Origin: UBA7328 sp002471345
Lineage (GTDB): Bacteria; Bacteroidota; Bacteroidia; Chitinophagales; Saprospiraceae
Direction: 5' to 3'
Assembly (NCBI GenBank): GCA_964011275.1
Contig: CAXGOB010000005.1
Span: 1 to 64,000 of the forward strand
DNA: 64,000 nucleotides
Shown: piece by piece, positions 27,061-34,952 of the stretch
Layout of the letters: every line of letters begins with the position of its first letter
Position numbering within the stretch: position 1 is the first letter of the stretch
Program-made: the position numbers and the translations under genes
The notes under the pieces: model-generated
Told to the model about the DNA's origin: nothing
Seen by the model: only the letters and a program-made list of their open reading frames with translations
Database searches by the model: none

Positions 27061-29205
27061 CTACAAAAGTTCTCCTAATCTTACTACAAAGCCTAGGTTA
27101 TAACTTCTCCCGGCTTCCATGAAGACATTTTGATTTCCTGGAGCACCTCTGGACACATGACTCCTGTATAATTTGTCACCAATATTAGTAATACTGAACA
27201 TCAACTTAGAATGTGGCATTCCATCTATTACTTGATGTAGGTTTAACCCTGTTTTTAAGTTCATAATTGCATATCCTGGAGTAGTAATTTCATTAGGTGC
27301 ATTGTCACTTTGCTCTGAAACTAACATTAGCTCAGGTTGAACAAAGAATTTATTGTTTGCATTTCTAAAATGGAAGCCAGCCCATATTTGAGTTGCAGGT
27401 ATCTGAGGTAGAGGATTATCAGTAATGTCGTTGTGGCCATTAATGACAGCTCCACTTAAGAAGACATGAGATAGGGTGCCAATCTTCGCTCTTGCATCCC
27501 ACTCAAACCCTGTAATAGTAGCTTCACCCACATTTTGGAATTGTATGGATGGAGAGTTGTTAAACTGAAGATCCACAGGCACGAATAAATTTGTCAATGA
27601 ATTTTGGAAGAAGTTAGCTTCTACTGAGAATGCATTTGTTTTATACTTTGCTCCTAACTCGTAGAAGAAGCCTCTCTCTGGATCCAAATCTGGATTAGGA
27701 ACTAAGAATCCTGCACCCACAGCGGTAAAGTGGTATTTAGAAAATAGGTCTGTTCCTCTAAAAGAATTCGCAACATTTGCCGTAAGGCTGAAAGCATCTG
27801 AAGCTCTATATTTCAATCCTATATTTCCAGTAACTGCAACATCGCTATCAGAGCTATTTTCTTCATTGAATATGGCTCCTACTGGAGGAATACTAAATGG
27901 TCCATCTTCGATATTAGTACTTACATTATCAAATCTAGCAGCTATTAATAGATCTAACTTATCACTTAGCTGCATCTCTTCGATTGCGAATAGACCAATA
28001 CTCTTACTGTAACTATCTGGTTGAATCTGAGTATATGGCATGTTGATTTCATTGACCATTACTCCTGCAGGATTCATGATCTGAATATTCAGATCTCTGT
28101 GAGTTCCTATTCGATGTTCACTGAGATAATCTACTCCTAATGTTAGTTTTGCCTTTTCATTTTGTCTCAAAGTAGCCCAGAACTTACCTCCCATAAAAGG
28201 AACATCCACATCGAGCATCACATGGATTCTACGATTGATGTTCGTAGTCATTGGGAATGGAATCTGAGTAACTTGATCTATATGGAGCTTTTGTTTTTTG
28301 ATAAATACTCTAACACCTATGGCCTCTATTTTATCTGAGATATAATTGCCATCATATGCTAAATTGATCCCTGTCTGTTGATCTGGGTCAAATCTTCTAT
28401 TGATTCTCGGTGGGCCAGGAGCTCCTAGTCCACCTGGGAAGCCAACATTTTCATTTTTAAATGTCTTGCCACTTACTTCTATGCGGTGATTTTCAGCCCA
28501 TGAGTATCCTATATTAAAATCAAGATTAGTAGATTCAAACTGACTGTTAGCTATTTCACCTTCTGGAGTCATCGTATTTCCAGCATCTCGTAGACCTCCT
28601 CCGATTAGGAAGTCTAAGCCATTTCCTCTTCCTTCTATCTCTACTCTACCTCTATAAAAATCACTAACGGATGCATATCCTCCATAGATGCTTCCGCCTA
28701 TTTTCATTTCTTTTCCATATCCGTTCTTTGCTTTACGAGTGACTACATTCACTAGGCCAGAAACGGCGTCACTGCCCCAAAATGCAGATGCAGGTCCTTT
28801 CACTACTTCTATTCTTTCTATTTGAAATGGATCTATCAGACTGTATGATCTGATCCTACCTCCTACAAATGGATTACCATCGATGAGAACGGGTGCTCGT
28901 TCTCTTGAAAGACCTCTTATTATTGGAGTACTTGCTAATCCGCCATCGCTTTGCCGAGTGATACCTGGTATGTATTGCAATGCCTCTACTGGTGAAAGAG
29001 GTTGACCTTCTTCTATCATTCTTTTATTCACCACCTCGATATTGATAGGTAGGTTTTCAACTTTAGTTCCTGACCTAGTAGCAGATACTACAACCTCATC
29101 TACATCAATAGTAAGTGATGAATCTATTACATCTTGTGAGTATGAATAATGAATTACCAAAGTGAAGGCAAAGATGAAAGTTGATAGAAGTTTTGCTTTT
29201 TGCAT
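27061..29205 (-). CDS. TonB-dependent outer membrane receptor
   Basis: The 714-residue protein has a signal peptide, a plug domain (VEVVNKRMIEEGQPLSPVEA, RVEVVKGPASAFWGSDAVSG, the classical plug end) and a long beta-barrel ending in VRLGELL, with an aromatic-free last strand. The TonB box lies near DVDEVVVSATRSG. No carboxypeptidase-like domain, so it is not a SusC. The best match in style is the siderophore/metal receptor branch. It is divergent from the hydrogenase small subunit, and a palindrome shared with that operon and with hypD lies on its transcription start. Nickel or iron chelate import for hydrogenase assembly is therefore a reasonable guess. Confidence 0.92.
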   Translation of the reverse strand: MQKAKLLSTFIFAFTLVIHYSYSQDVIDSSLTIDVDEVVVSATRSGTKVENLPINIEVVNKRMIEEGQPLSPVEALQYIPGITRQSDGGLASTPIIRGLSRERAPVLIDGNPFVGGRIRSYSLIDPFQIERIEVVKGPASAFWGSDAVSGLVNVVTRKAKNGYGKEMKIGGSIYGGYASVSDFYRGRVEIEGRGNGLDFLIGGGLRDAGNTMTPEGEIANSQFESTNLDFNIGYSWAENHRIEVSGKTFKNENVGFPGGLGAPGPPRINRRFDPDQQTGINLAYDGNYISDKIEAIGVRVFIKKQKLHIDQVTQIPFPMTTNINRRIHVMLDVDVPFMGGKFWATLRQNEKAKLTLGVDYLSEHRIGTHRDLNIQIMNPAGVMVNEINMPYTQIQPDSYSKSIGLFAIEEMQLSDKLDLLIAARFDNVSTNIEDGPFSIPPVGAIFNEENSSDSDVAVTGNIGLKYRASDAFSLTANVANSFRGTDLFSKYHFTAVGAGFLVPNPDLDPERGFFYELGAKYKTNAFSVEANFFQNSLTNLFVPVDLQFNNSPSIQFQNVGEATITGFEWDARAKIGTLSHVFLSGAVINGHNDITDNPLPQIPATQIWAGFHFRNANNKFFVQPELMLVSEQSDNAPNEITTPGYAIMNLKTGLNLHQVIDGMPHSKLMFSITNIGDKLYRSHVSRGAPGNQNVFMEAGRSYNLGFVVRLGELL

Positions 29206-29221
29206 TTCATTGATTTTATAA

Positions 29222-29243
29222 AATTAGAAAGATCTTTCTAATT
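29222..29243. promoter_or_regulatory. 22-bp perfect palindrome, operator site 1
   Basis: AATTAGAAAGATCTTTCTAATT is self-complementary over 22 bases. Its core TTAGAAA-N4-TTTCTAA (29224-29241) recurs at 29293-29310 and at 42827-42844. It lies just downstream of the probable receptor promoter, where a bound repressor would block transcription. Confidence 0.75.
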
Positions 29244-29275
29244 CAAAGAAAATAATCTCGTCGTGGTCTTCAAAA
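29244..29275 (-). promoter_or_regulatory. probable promoter of the TonB receptor gene
   Basis: Read on the minus strand, TTTTG (29271-29275) and TTTCTTTG (29244-29251) are spaced by 19 bases, close to the Bacteroidota -33/-7 pattern TTTG-N19-TAnnTTTG, although the -7 box lacks the consensus A. The operator begins two bases after it. Confidence 0.5.
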
Positions 29276-29292
29276 TGAAAATCAGTTATTTA

Positions 29293-29310
29293 TTAGAAAA
29301 CATTTTCTAG
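29293..29310. promoter_or_regulatory. 18-bp inverted repeat, operator site 2
   Basis: TTAGAAA-ACAT-TTTCTAG repeats the 18-bp core of site 1 with the same four-base spacer and one changed outer base. It stands 88 bases before the hydrogenase ATG, so it is placed to control that operon. A TATAAT lies at 29333-29338 but is not a typical promoter for this group. Confidence 0.7.
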
Positions 29311-29398
29311 AACTTGCCCATATAGAAACTATTATAATGGCGAATGCTGCCTTATCTTGTGATAATTGCGTTCTGTTGTTAATACGTAGAATTTTATT

Positions 29399-30553
29399 AT
29401 GACTGCATTCGTCGGAAACTTTAATCCTCTCACACCTAATCACAACCATATTGATGAGGTTCATGCCTTTTGGATAGCTGGAGGAAGTTGTGATGGTTGC
29501 TCAATCGCTGCCGTTGGAGCCACGTCACCATCAGTTGAGGATTTGATGAGAGGAGTACTTCCGGGAATGCCAAAAGTAGTCTTGCATCACCCCGTTTTAT
29601 CAGTCAGTGCTGGTGAAGAATTTATCAAGCCATTTAGACTTGCCGCCAAAGGTGAATTAGGACATCCATTTGTGGTAATCTGCGAAGGTTCTATTATGGA
29701 TGAAAGAATCGCAGCAGCAACAGGTGGATATTGGTCAGGATTAGGAGCCGATGAAGATGAGAATGGAGATCCTCAACCTATACCTTCATCGAGTTGGGTG
29801 TCACGTATGAGTAAACATGCAGCTGCTATTGTAGCTGTCGGTACTTGTGCTACTTGGGGAGGTGTACCTGCAGCAGCAGGTAATCCTACAGATGCTGTTG
29901 GGACAATGGATTTTCTAGGTGAAGATTATAGAAGTACACTAGGACTTCCTGTTGTCAATTTACCAGGATGTGCTCCACAAGGAGATAATATCACAGAGAC
30001 TTTAGCGGCGGTACTACTATTCCTCCATGGATTAGGACCATTACCAGAATTTGATGAATTAGGTAGACCTTCATGGCTTTTTGGAGAGACCGTACACCGT
30101 GGATGTACAAGAGCAGGATTTTATGAAGAAGGAAAGTTTGCAGAAGAATATGGTGATAAAGAGTGTCTAGTAGAAGTAGGATGTTGGGGTCCAGTAGTAC
30201 AATGCAATATCAATAAAAGAGGAGCATTAAATGGGCAAGGTGGATGTATGAACATCGGAGCTCCATGTATAGGATGTACCATGCCAGGATTTCCAGATGC
30301 ATTTGCTCCGTTTTACGCCACTCCTCCAGGGACTATCGTTTCATCCACGCTTTCTAGAGTTACAGGGTCTTTAATAAGTAACCTGAGAGAGATGACAATG
30401 ACTTATCAGAACAGAACTGCTAAGTGGAATAAAGATGGTCATGTGCCATCTGGTTGGGGCCATGTGGCAGAGCCTGGACCACTACAAAAAATAGCACACT
30501 TTGCATATGAAAAATTACAATTTAGCGACAGTCCTAAGCCTGGATCCAAATAA
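29399..30553 (+). CDS. [NiFe] hydrogenase small subunit (group 1h/1l-like)
   Basis: The 384-residue protein carries the ligands of the electron-relay clusters: GGSCDGCS (C31, C34), VGTCATWGG and LPGCAPQGDN for the proximal [4Fe-4S] cluster, and then HRGC, DKEC, VGCWGP, QCN, GGCMN, and APCIGC for the other two. There is no Tat signal: the start MTAFVGNFNP leads straight into the fold, so the enzyme stays on the cytoplasmic side, as in groups 1h and 2. The proximal site has four Cys and no extra Cys as in group 1d. Electrons from hydrogen would pass through it to a membrane acceptor. It opens an operon of at least eleven genes. From memory the closest described lineage is the Bacteroidota group 1l; I could not verify this. 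Confidence 0.93.
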   Translation: MTAFVGNFNPLTPNHNHIDEVHAFWIAGGSCDGCSIAAVGATSPSVEDLMRGVLPGMPKVVLHHPVLSVSAGEEFIKPFRLAAKGELGHPFVVICEGSIMDERIAAATGGYWSGLGADEDENGDPQPIPSSSWVSRMSKHAAAIVAVGTCATWGGVPAAAGNPTDAVGTMDFLGEDYRSTLGLPVVNLPGCAPQGDNITETLAAVLLFLHGLGPLPEFDELGRPSWLFGETVHRGCTRAGFYEEGKFAEEYGDKECLVEVGCWGPVVQCNINKRGALNGQGGCMNIGAPCIGCTMPGFPDAFAPFYATPPGTIVSSTLSRVTGSLISNLREMTMTYQNRTAKWNKDGHVPSGWGHVAEPGPLQKIAHFAYEKLQFSDSPKPGSK

Positions 30554-30562
30554 GAAGTAACT

Positions 30563-30847
30563 ATGGACGAAGCAACATTATACACTAATTTCTATATCGG
30601 ACTAGCCATAGCTGTGGTCATCATTTTAGTTGCAGCTGTACTCTTAATATTGGTTTGGACATCAGCAAGAAGGATTTTGAAATTGGCAACTGCGGCACTA
30701 GGATTGGTTGTCCAAATCAAGGAGAACACAAATAGCATATGGGGACTTCAGACTACTAATGAAGTTGCTACTGATATATTAAATGGAGCAGAAGCTATCG
30801 AGACTCATGCAGGAATGGTAGCCCAAGCACTTCACGAAACGGAATAA
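30563..30847 (+). CDS. tandem small membrane protein 1 of the hydrogenase operon
   Basis: The 94-residue protein has one long membrane helix (about residues 10-32, YIGLAIAVVIILVAAVLLIL) followed by an amphipathic helical tail. The tail segment TTNEVATDILNGAEAIETHA is shared, in diverged form, with proteins 2 and 4. It starts nine bases after the small-subunit stop. No catalytic motif or cofactor site is visible. I infer that it anchors the hydrogenase or forms part of a membrane stalk, by analogy with HucM of the mycobacterial Huc hydrogenase, which is not a sequence match. Confidence 0.8.
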   Translation: MDEATLYTNFYIGLAIAVVIILVAAVLLILVWTSARRILKLATAALGLVVQIKENTNSIWGLQTTNEVATDILNGAEAIETHAGMVAQALHETE

Positions 30848-30854
30848 TTATAGT

Positions 30855-31172
30855 ATGGAACCATATATCATTCTTTGGATAGTCTCATTGGTAATAGGCC
30901 TAGTGGTTATTGGCGTCGTCGCATTTTTACTACACCAAATTAAGTCAACTGCTAAAACAATTGATGGAGCTGCAGCACAGATATGGACACAAGGGAAGTT
31001 GACTGCAAATAATACTATACAGATTCCAATTTTCCTTTCTACAACCAATAAAGTTGTCGGTAAGATTTACGATTCCGCAGTAAAAATCATCAAAGGATCG
31101 GATGCAATAAAACAACATGCAAAAGGATGTCCAGGATGTCCCAGATGTATCTTAGAACATAAAAAAGCATAA
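30855..31172 (+). CDS. tandem small membrane protein 2, with CPGCPRC tail
   Basis: The 105-residue protein begins with a membrane helix (about 5-27, LWIVSLVIGLVVIGVVAFLL) and continues with a helical tail that includes TTNKVVGKIYDSAVKIIKGS, related to proteins 1 and 4. Unlike its sisters it ends in a Cys cluster, KGCPGCPRCILEHKKA, with three Cys in CxxCxxC spacing. This may bind a metal or an Fe-S cluster, or make a disulphide, and could mediate electron transfer or assembly. It starts seven bases after protein 1. Confidence 0.8.
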   Translation: MEPYIILWIVSLVIGLVVIGVVAFLLHQIKSTAKTIDGAAAQIWTQGKLTANNTIQIPIFLSTTNKVVGKIYDSAVKIIKGSDAIKQHAKGCPGCPRCILEHKKA

Positions 31173-31175
31173 ACA

Positions 31176-31469
31176 ATGGATATCATTTTAATGCTTTGTA
31201 CCATTCTAGCCGTAGTCCTACTAGTCATTGTGTTAGTGAGATACTTGACGGGCATTATTAGCCTCCTTAACAATATTGGAGGCAAAGGAGACAGTTATCT
31301 CGCTAAGCTAAGATTGGGTCTGAGAGCGATAGAGACAGAGACAGGTCATCTGCCTACTGAAGTAACTAAACTCAATGAAGCTTTGATCAAAACTGCTGAA
31401 GGACTTACAGTAGTCAATAAAAACATAGAAGGTACAATTGAGAACGCAGTAGCACAAAAAAATCCTTAA
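31176..31469 (+). CDS. tandem small membrane protein 3
   Basis: This 97-residue protein has an N-terminal membrane helix (about 3-22, ILMLCTILAVVLLVIVLVRY) and a long helical tail. The segment ETGHLPTEVTKLNEALIKTA and the following VVNKNIEGTIE resemble protein 5 rather than proteins 1, 2 and 4, so the five genes fall into two subfamilies. It lies three bases after protein 2. The role is inferred from its position only. Confidence 0.8.
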   Translation: MDIILMLCTILAVVLLVIVLVRYLTGIISLLNNIGGKGDSYLAKLRLGLRAIETETGHLPTEVTKLNEALIKTAEGLTVVNKNIEGTIENAVAQKNP

Positions 31470-31472
31470 AAC

Positions 31473-31766
31473 ATGTCACAAATTGTATTGATCCTTTGGG
31501 CCATTTTGTTAGTAGTAACTGTGTTGTTATTACCATTGATAGTCAGCCTGTTGCATCGTACATGGGTAGCAAGTAGAAACATAGAAAGATACTTCAAAGA
31601 GATGCTAGAAGCTGGACTTGGGATAGCAGGTAATACAGAGCATATCACAGCCCTAGATGATACAATTGGTGTAGCAACAAGCATATTAGATATGGCTGGG
31701 AAAATTGATGGAAATGCCGATGCCCTTAAAGGAGCATTAGCCGATAGAGCATCTAAGATCAAATAG
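31473..31766 (+). CDS. tandem small membrane protein 4
   Basis: The 97-residue protein has the membrane helix ILWAILLVVTVLLLPLIVSL (about 6-25) and a tail with NTEHITALDDTIGVATSILD and MAGKIDGNADALKGAL, clearly related to proteins 1 and 2. It starts three bases after the previous stop, so genes 1 to 4 are a tightly packed, translationally linked array. No Cys occurs in it, which argues against a redox role for this member. Confidence 0.8.
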   Translation: MSQIVLILWAILLVVTVLLLPLIVSLLHRTWVASRNIERYFKEMLEAGLGIAGNTEHITALDDTIGVATSILDMAGKIDGNADALKGALADRASKIK

Positions 31767-31794
31767 AGAAATAAATTATTAAAAGAAGATTATC

Positions 31795-32070
31795 ATGACA
31801 GCTTCAACATTATTTATAGCCACTTTAATCATTGTAGGACTTGTGGTGGTAGTATTGGTCATATATCTGATATTAATAATTGTAGCATTGCGACGTGCTG
31901 GTACTCATTTAGAAAATCTAGCAGGAGGGCTGCAAAAAATAGCTGATGATACCGAGCCACTAGCAAGTAAACTAGGTACTATCAATGGTGCTCTTTCTAC
32001 ACTTCATGGAGGACTTTCTTCTGTGGATGGACATCTAGTGGCTATAGCCAAAGTATGTAAATTGGTATAG
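31795..32070 (+). CDS. tandem small membrane protein 5
   Basis: This 91-residue protein starts with a strong membrane helix (about 5-31, TLFIATLIIVGLVVVVLVIY) and has a helical tail in heptad-like style, KIADDTEPLASKLGTINGAL and LHGGLSSVDGHLVAIAK, like protein 3. It is 28 bases from protein 4 and 43 bases before the large subunit. The regular small hydrophobic positions suggest oligomer formation. Confidence 0.8.
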   Translation: MTASTLFIATLIIVGLVVVVLVIYLILIIVALRRAGTHLENLAGGLQKIADDTEPLASKLGTINGALSTLHGGLSSVDGHLVAIAKVCKLV

Positions 32071-32113
32071 TCTCATTTTTATAAAAAACAATAAGAACAT
32101 AGAATAATAGCGT

Positions 32114-33988
32114 ATGTGTTTTAAAAATTTACCAGTAGCATTTGATGAAAATGGAAAAGCCTATCTCAAAGAAGATATCGCCAATCCATATGAGTATAAG
32201 GTTGTCGACCTAGGTGTGGAGCAAGACAAGCTCAAAAGCTTAATGGAGAAAAACGGATTCATACGAAGTGTGGATTATGATCCAGTAACCAGAGTTGCAG
32301 GGGCATTGGCATTTCACAGTGTGGTAGATCTGAAGCAAGGAAAAGTATTGTCGACTAATTCTATGGCGACTCTATTCAGAGGATATGAGATCATATTGAA
32401 AGGTCGTGATCCTCGAGATGCGGCTTATATCAGCAGTAGAGCATGTGGAGTTTGTGGTGGAGTTCATGCCACAACATCGGCATTGGCAATTGAGATGGCA
32501 TTAGGCATAAAGCCACCGCCATTAGGTATAGTGATGAGAAATATTTTACTTGCAATAGAGTATTTATATGATCACCCATTACACCTATTCTTACTTGCTG
32601 GTCCTGATTATTCTGAAGAGCTGGTAGCTGCTACTAATCCAGAATTGATACCAATAGCAGCACGGACAAAGTGCAAAAATAAAGACGTACATGGTTATGA
32701 TACCATTTTGGATATCATGAAAGATCTAAATCCACTCAAAGGTCAGCTCTATCTAGAGGCACTTACCATGACAAGAGTGGCGAGAGAAGCATATGCACAA
32801 ATAGGGGGGAAATATCCTCACCCACAATCGGTTGTGCCAGGAGGAATATCTGTGACTGTTACAATGAGTACGCTGAATGAGGTGTATACGAGATTAGTAA
32901 AATTCTTTGATTATGGTCAAAAGACCACAGGTATATGGGATGATGTATTTGATTTCTTCATCGAGCAAGATGAAAGGTATAATCAGTGTGGAGAGCGTCC
33001 AGCAACTATGGCAGATACAGGAGTATGGGATAGACCTGATTCTTATGATGGCACTTTTGAAAACTGTGATAAATGGGGCGAAGACAGGTGGTCCACACCT
33101 GGTGTACTAGTAGATGGCGAAGTGGTGACTACTAAATTGAGTGAGCTTAATGCTGGATTAGAAGAGTTTGTAGAGCATTCTTATTATGAAAAATGGGATG
33201 AGCATAAGTACAAAATAGATGCTAAAGGATATCCATTAAGTCCTAATCACCCTTGGAATAAAGATACTGTTCCTAAGCCTGGAAAACAAAGTTGGAGAGA
33301 TAGATACAGCTGGGATACTTGCCCTACATGGGATCGTATGCCAATGGAAGCAGGAGCATATTCTAGAATGTACATGACGGCAAAGGCGAATGTCGCTCCA
33401 TCGAGTCCTTATCTAGAAAATACAGGCTACAGCATGAAAATTAATGTGCCTAAGTATAACCTTCCAGAAAAACAACTAGAGTGGAAGATTCCTAAACATT
33501 GGAATGCATTTGAAAGAAACAGAGCAAGAGCTTATTGCATACCATACTCTGCAATGGTGGCTCTAGAAAATTGGCAGCTGGCACAGCAATTAATCCGTAA
33601 TGGAGAGACTGCTGTAAGCGTACCTTATGAGATTCCTAAGACGGGCACTCAGATTGGATTTGGAGCATGGGGAGCAGGTAGAGGATTTTTAACTCATCAC
33701 CTTATCGTGGAAAATGGTTTGATTAAGAACTACCAGATTATTACTCCTTCTACACTTAATGCTGCTCCACGGACGCCTTGGGGAGCTCTTGGACCGTATG
33801 AAGAGGCTGTAATGAACACTCCTGTTTTAGAAAAATTTAAGAAACCAGAAGATTATAAAGGAATAGATATATTGAGAGCGATCAGGAGTTTTGATCCATG
33901 TATGCCGTGTACTACACACATAATGGCAAAAGACACAGATCATGTGGTCACTCGTGAAGTAACAACATGTGCCTGTGGCATTGAATAA
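32114..33988 (+). CDS. [NiFe] hydrogenase large subunit (group 1h/1l-like)
   Basis: The 624-residue protein binds the Ni-Fe(CN)2CO centre through two CxxC pairs: RACGVCGGVHAT (L1-type motif, near residue 110) and DPCMPCTTH at the end (C596, C599, H602). After H602 there are 22 more residues, ending TTCACGIE, which the maturation endopeptidase should remove once nickel is in place. The size and the RACGVCGG form differ from classical group 1 periplasmic enzymes and fit the 1h/1l style. Together with the small subunit it should split hydrogen. The separation from its partner by five small membrane-protein genes is the main oddity of the locus. Confidence 0.94.
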   Translation: MCFKNLPVAFDENGKAYLKEDIANPYEYKVVDLGVEQDKLKSLMEKNGFIRSVDYDPVTRVAGALAFHSVVDLKQGKVLSTNSMATLFRGYEIILKGRDPRDAAYISSRACGVCGGVHATTSALAIEMALGIKPPPLGIVMRNILLAIEYLYDHPLHLFLLAGPDYSEELVAATNPELIPIAARTKCKNKDVHGYDTILDIMKDLNPLKGQLYLEALTMTRVAREAYAQIGGKYPHPQSVVPGGISVTVTMSTLNEVYTRLVKFFDYGQKTTGIWDDVFDFFIEQDERYNQCGERPATMADTGVWDRPDSYDGTFENCDKWGEDRWSTPGVLVDGEVVTTKLSELNAGLEEFVEHSYYEKWDEHKYKIDAKGYPLSPNHPWNKDTVPKPGKQSWRDRYSWDTCPTWDRMPMEAGAYSRMYMTAKANVAPSSPYLENTGYSMKINVPKYNLPEKQLEWKIPKHWNAFERNRARAYCIPYSAMVALENWQLAQQLIRNGETAVSVPYEIPKTGTQIGFGAWGAGRGFLTHHLIVENGLIKNYQIITPSTLNAAPRTPWGALGPYEEAVMNTPVLEKFKKPEDYKGIDILRAIRSFDPCMPCTTHIMAKDTDHVVTREVTTCACGIE

Positions 33989-34541
33989 AAAAACATTGAT
34001 CGGAACGGTGGGATATCACATTTTAGGTAACCACTCTATGCCTCCTATGCTTTTTCCACATTTGGAAGCACTCTCTCTACCTGATCATATCAAAGTAGAT
34101 GAACTCAACTGGGGCCCTGTCGCCGTGGTGCAGATGTTTGAAGCTGAAGAGCCTTCATTTGAGAAAGTCATTATGTTATGCGCTATTGAGCGTGAAGGTC
34201 GAGAAATAGGAGAAATTGATGTTTTCAAATGGAAAGGTGAATTACCGGATGAAGAGCAAATTCAAGCTTGTGTTGGTGATGCCGCTACAGGTGTAATCTC
34301 AGTAGAAAATCTATTAGTTATAGGTGAATATTTTAAGGTCTGGAAGGATGAGGTATATTTAGTGGATGTTGAACCAGGCCCAGAAGTAGCCGGAGAACAA
34401 TGGACGGAAGGAATGCAGAATGCTATTCCTGATATCATTTCAACTGTAAAAAGATTAGCCATCGAAGGAGTAGATGATCGGATGAGCCTTAAATTCCTTC
34501 AAGGAGATACTATATTTAATGAGGAAACTGTGCCTAATTAA
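33969..34541 (+). CDS. hydrogenase maturation protease-like protein lacking metal ligands
   Basis: The 190-residue protein aligns by eye with HyaD/HycI-type endopeptidases: the first strand TLIGTVGYHILGNH in place of the GxGN...DD motif, VDELNWGPVAVVQMF like the GG..G..L region, then VIMLCAIEREGREIG in place of the strand that should end in Asp, and DVEPGPEVAGEQWTEGMQNA before the last helix. The usual nickel-sensing acidic residues and the His are not there, so it probably does not cleave. It may bind the large subunit as a chaperone or structural partner. It starts inside the large-subunit gene, at GTG 33969 or TTG 33981. Confidence 0.7.
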   Translation: MPVALNKKTLIGTVGYHILGNHSMPPMLFPHLEALSLPDHIKVDELNWGPVAVVQMFEAEEPSFEKVIMLCAIEREGREIGEIDVFKWKGELPDEEQIQACVGDAATGVISVENLLVIGEYFKVWKDEVYLVDVEPGPEVAGEQWTEGMQNAIPDIISTVKRLAIEGVDDRMSLKFLQGDTIFNEETVPN

Positions 34542-34550
34542 ATCTAGAAT

Positions 34551-34946
34551 ATGGTAGATGTAGAAAAATCAGCATTAAGAGCTCTATTTTGGAAAGATGA
34601 GATTTTACAAATTCTTTATTGGATGGATGGAGAAGGATTGGGAAGTGAAGTCCCTTTTGTTCAGGTGTTGTCTCTATTGAGTACGAATGAAAACAATCTA
34701 CTTTATCACGTTGATAAATTGGTAAAAGATGGGATCTTAGTTGCTAAAACTTCTGAGATTTCAAGTGGCACGATGATTCAACTCTCCGAGGACATGAAAC
34801 GTGAGGCAGGAAGAAGATTTTCAAAAGCCTTTCAAGGATATCAGAAAGCAGGACATGGCGAATGTGGGCCTGATTGTGAGTTTTGCTATGGGACAGATGG
34901 TAAAAAATTAGAGAATTGTGTGCACAATTGTGCAACTGCACATTAG
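34551..34946 (+). CDS. winged-helix protein with Cys-rich C-terminus
   Basis: I do not recognise a named family. The 131 residues have an N-terminal winged-helix-like part (about 10-85: ALRALFWKDEILQILYWMDG, then LLSTNENNLLYHVDKLVKDG, the likely recognition helix and wing) and a C-terminal tail with six Cys: GECGPDCEFCYGTDG and ENCVHNC. That spacing (Cx3Cx2C ... Cx3C) could bind an Fe-S cluster or zinc. It could be a redox-sensing regulator or a small Fe-S assembly partner that reuses a winged-helix fold. It sits between the protease-like and the Rieske-like genes with gaps of nine and six bases, so it belongs to the hydrogenase operon. Confidence 0.7.
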   Translation: MVDVEKSALRALFWKDEILQILYWMDGEGLGSEVPFVQVLSLLSTNENNLLYHVDKLVKDGILVAKTSEISSGTMIQLSEDMKREAGRRFSKAFQGYQKAGHGECGPDCEFCYGTDGKKLENCVHNCATAH

Positions 34947-34952
34947 AGGTAA

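Noticed and set aside
29399..30553. Periplasmic, Tat-exported hydrogenase
   Set aside because: The small subunit begins directly with its fold and has no RRxFxK signal, so the enzyme should stay in the cytoplasm.
31466..31762. Antisense frame over membrane protein 4
   Set aside because: The plus-strand gene fits a five-member family with conserved layout; the antisense frame has no relatives.
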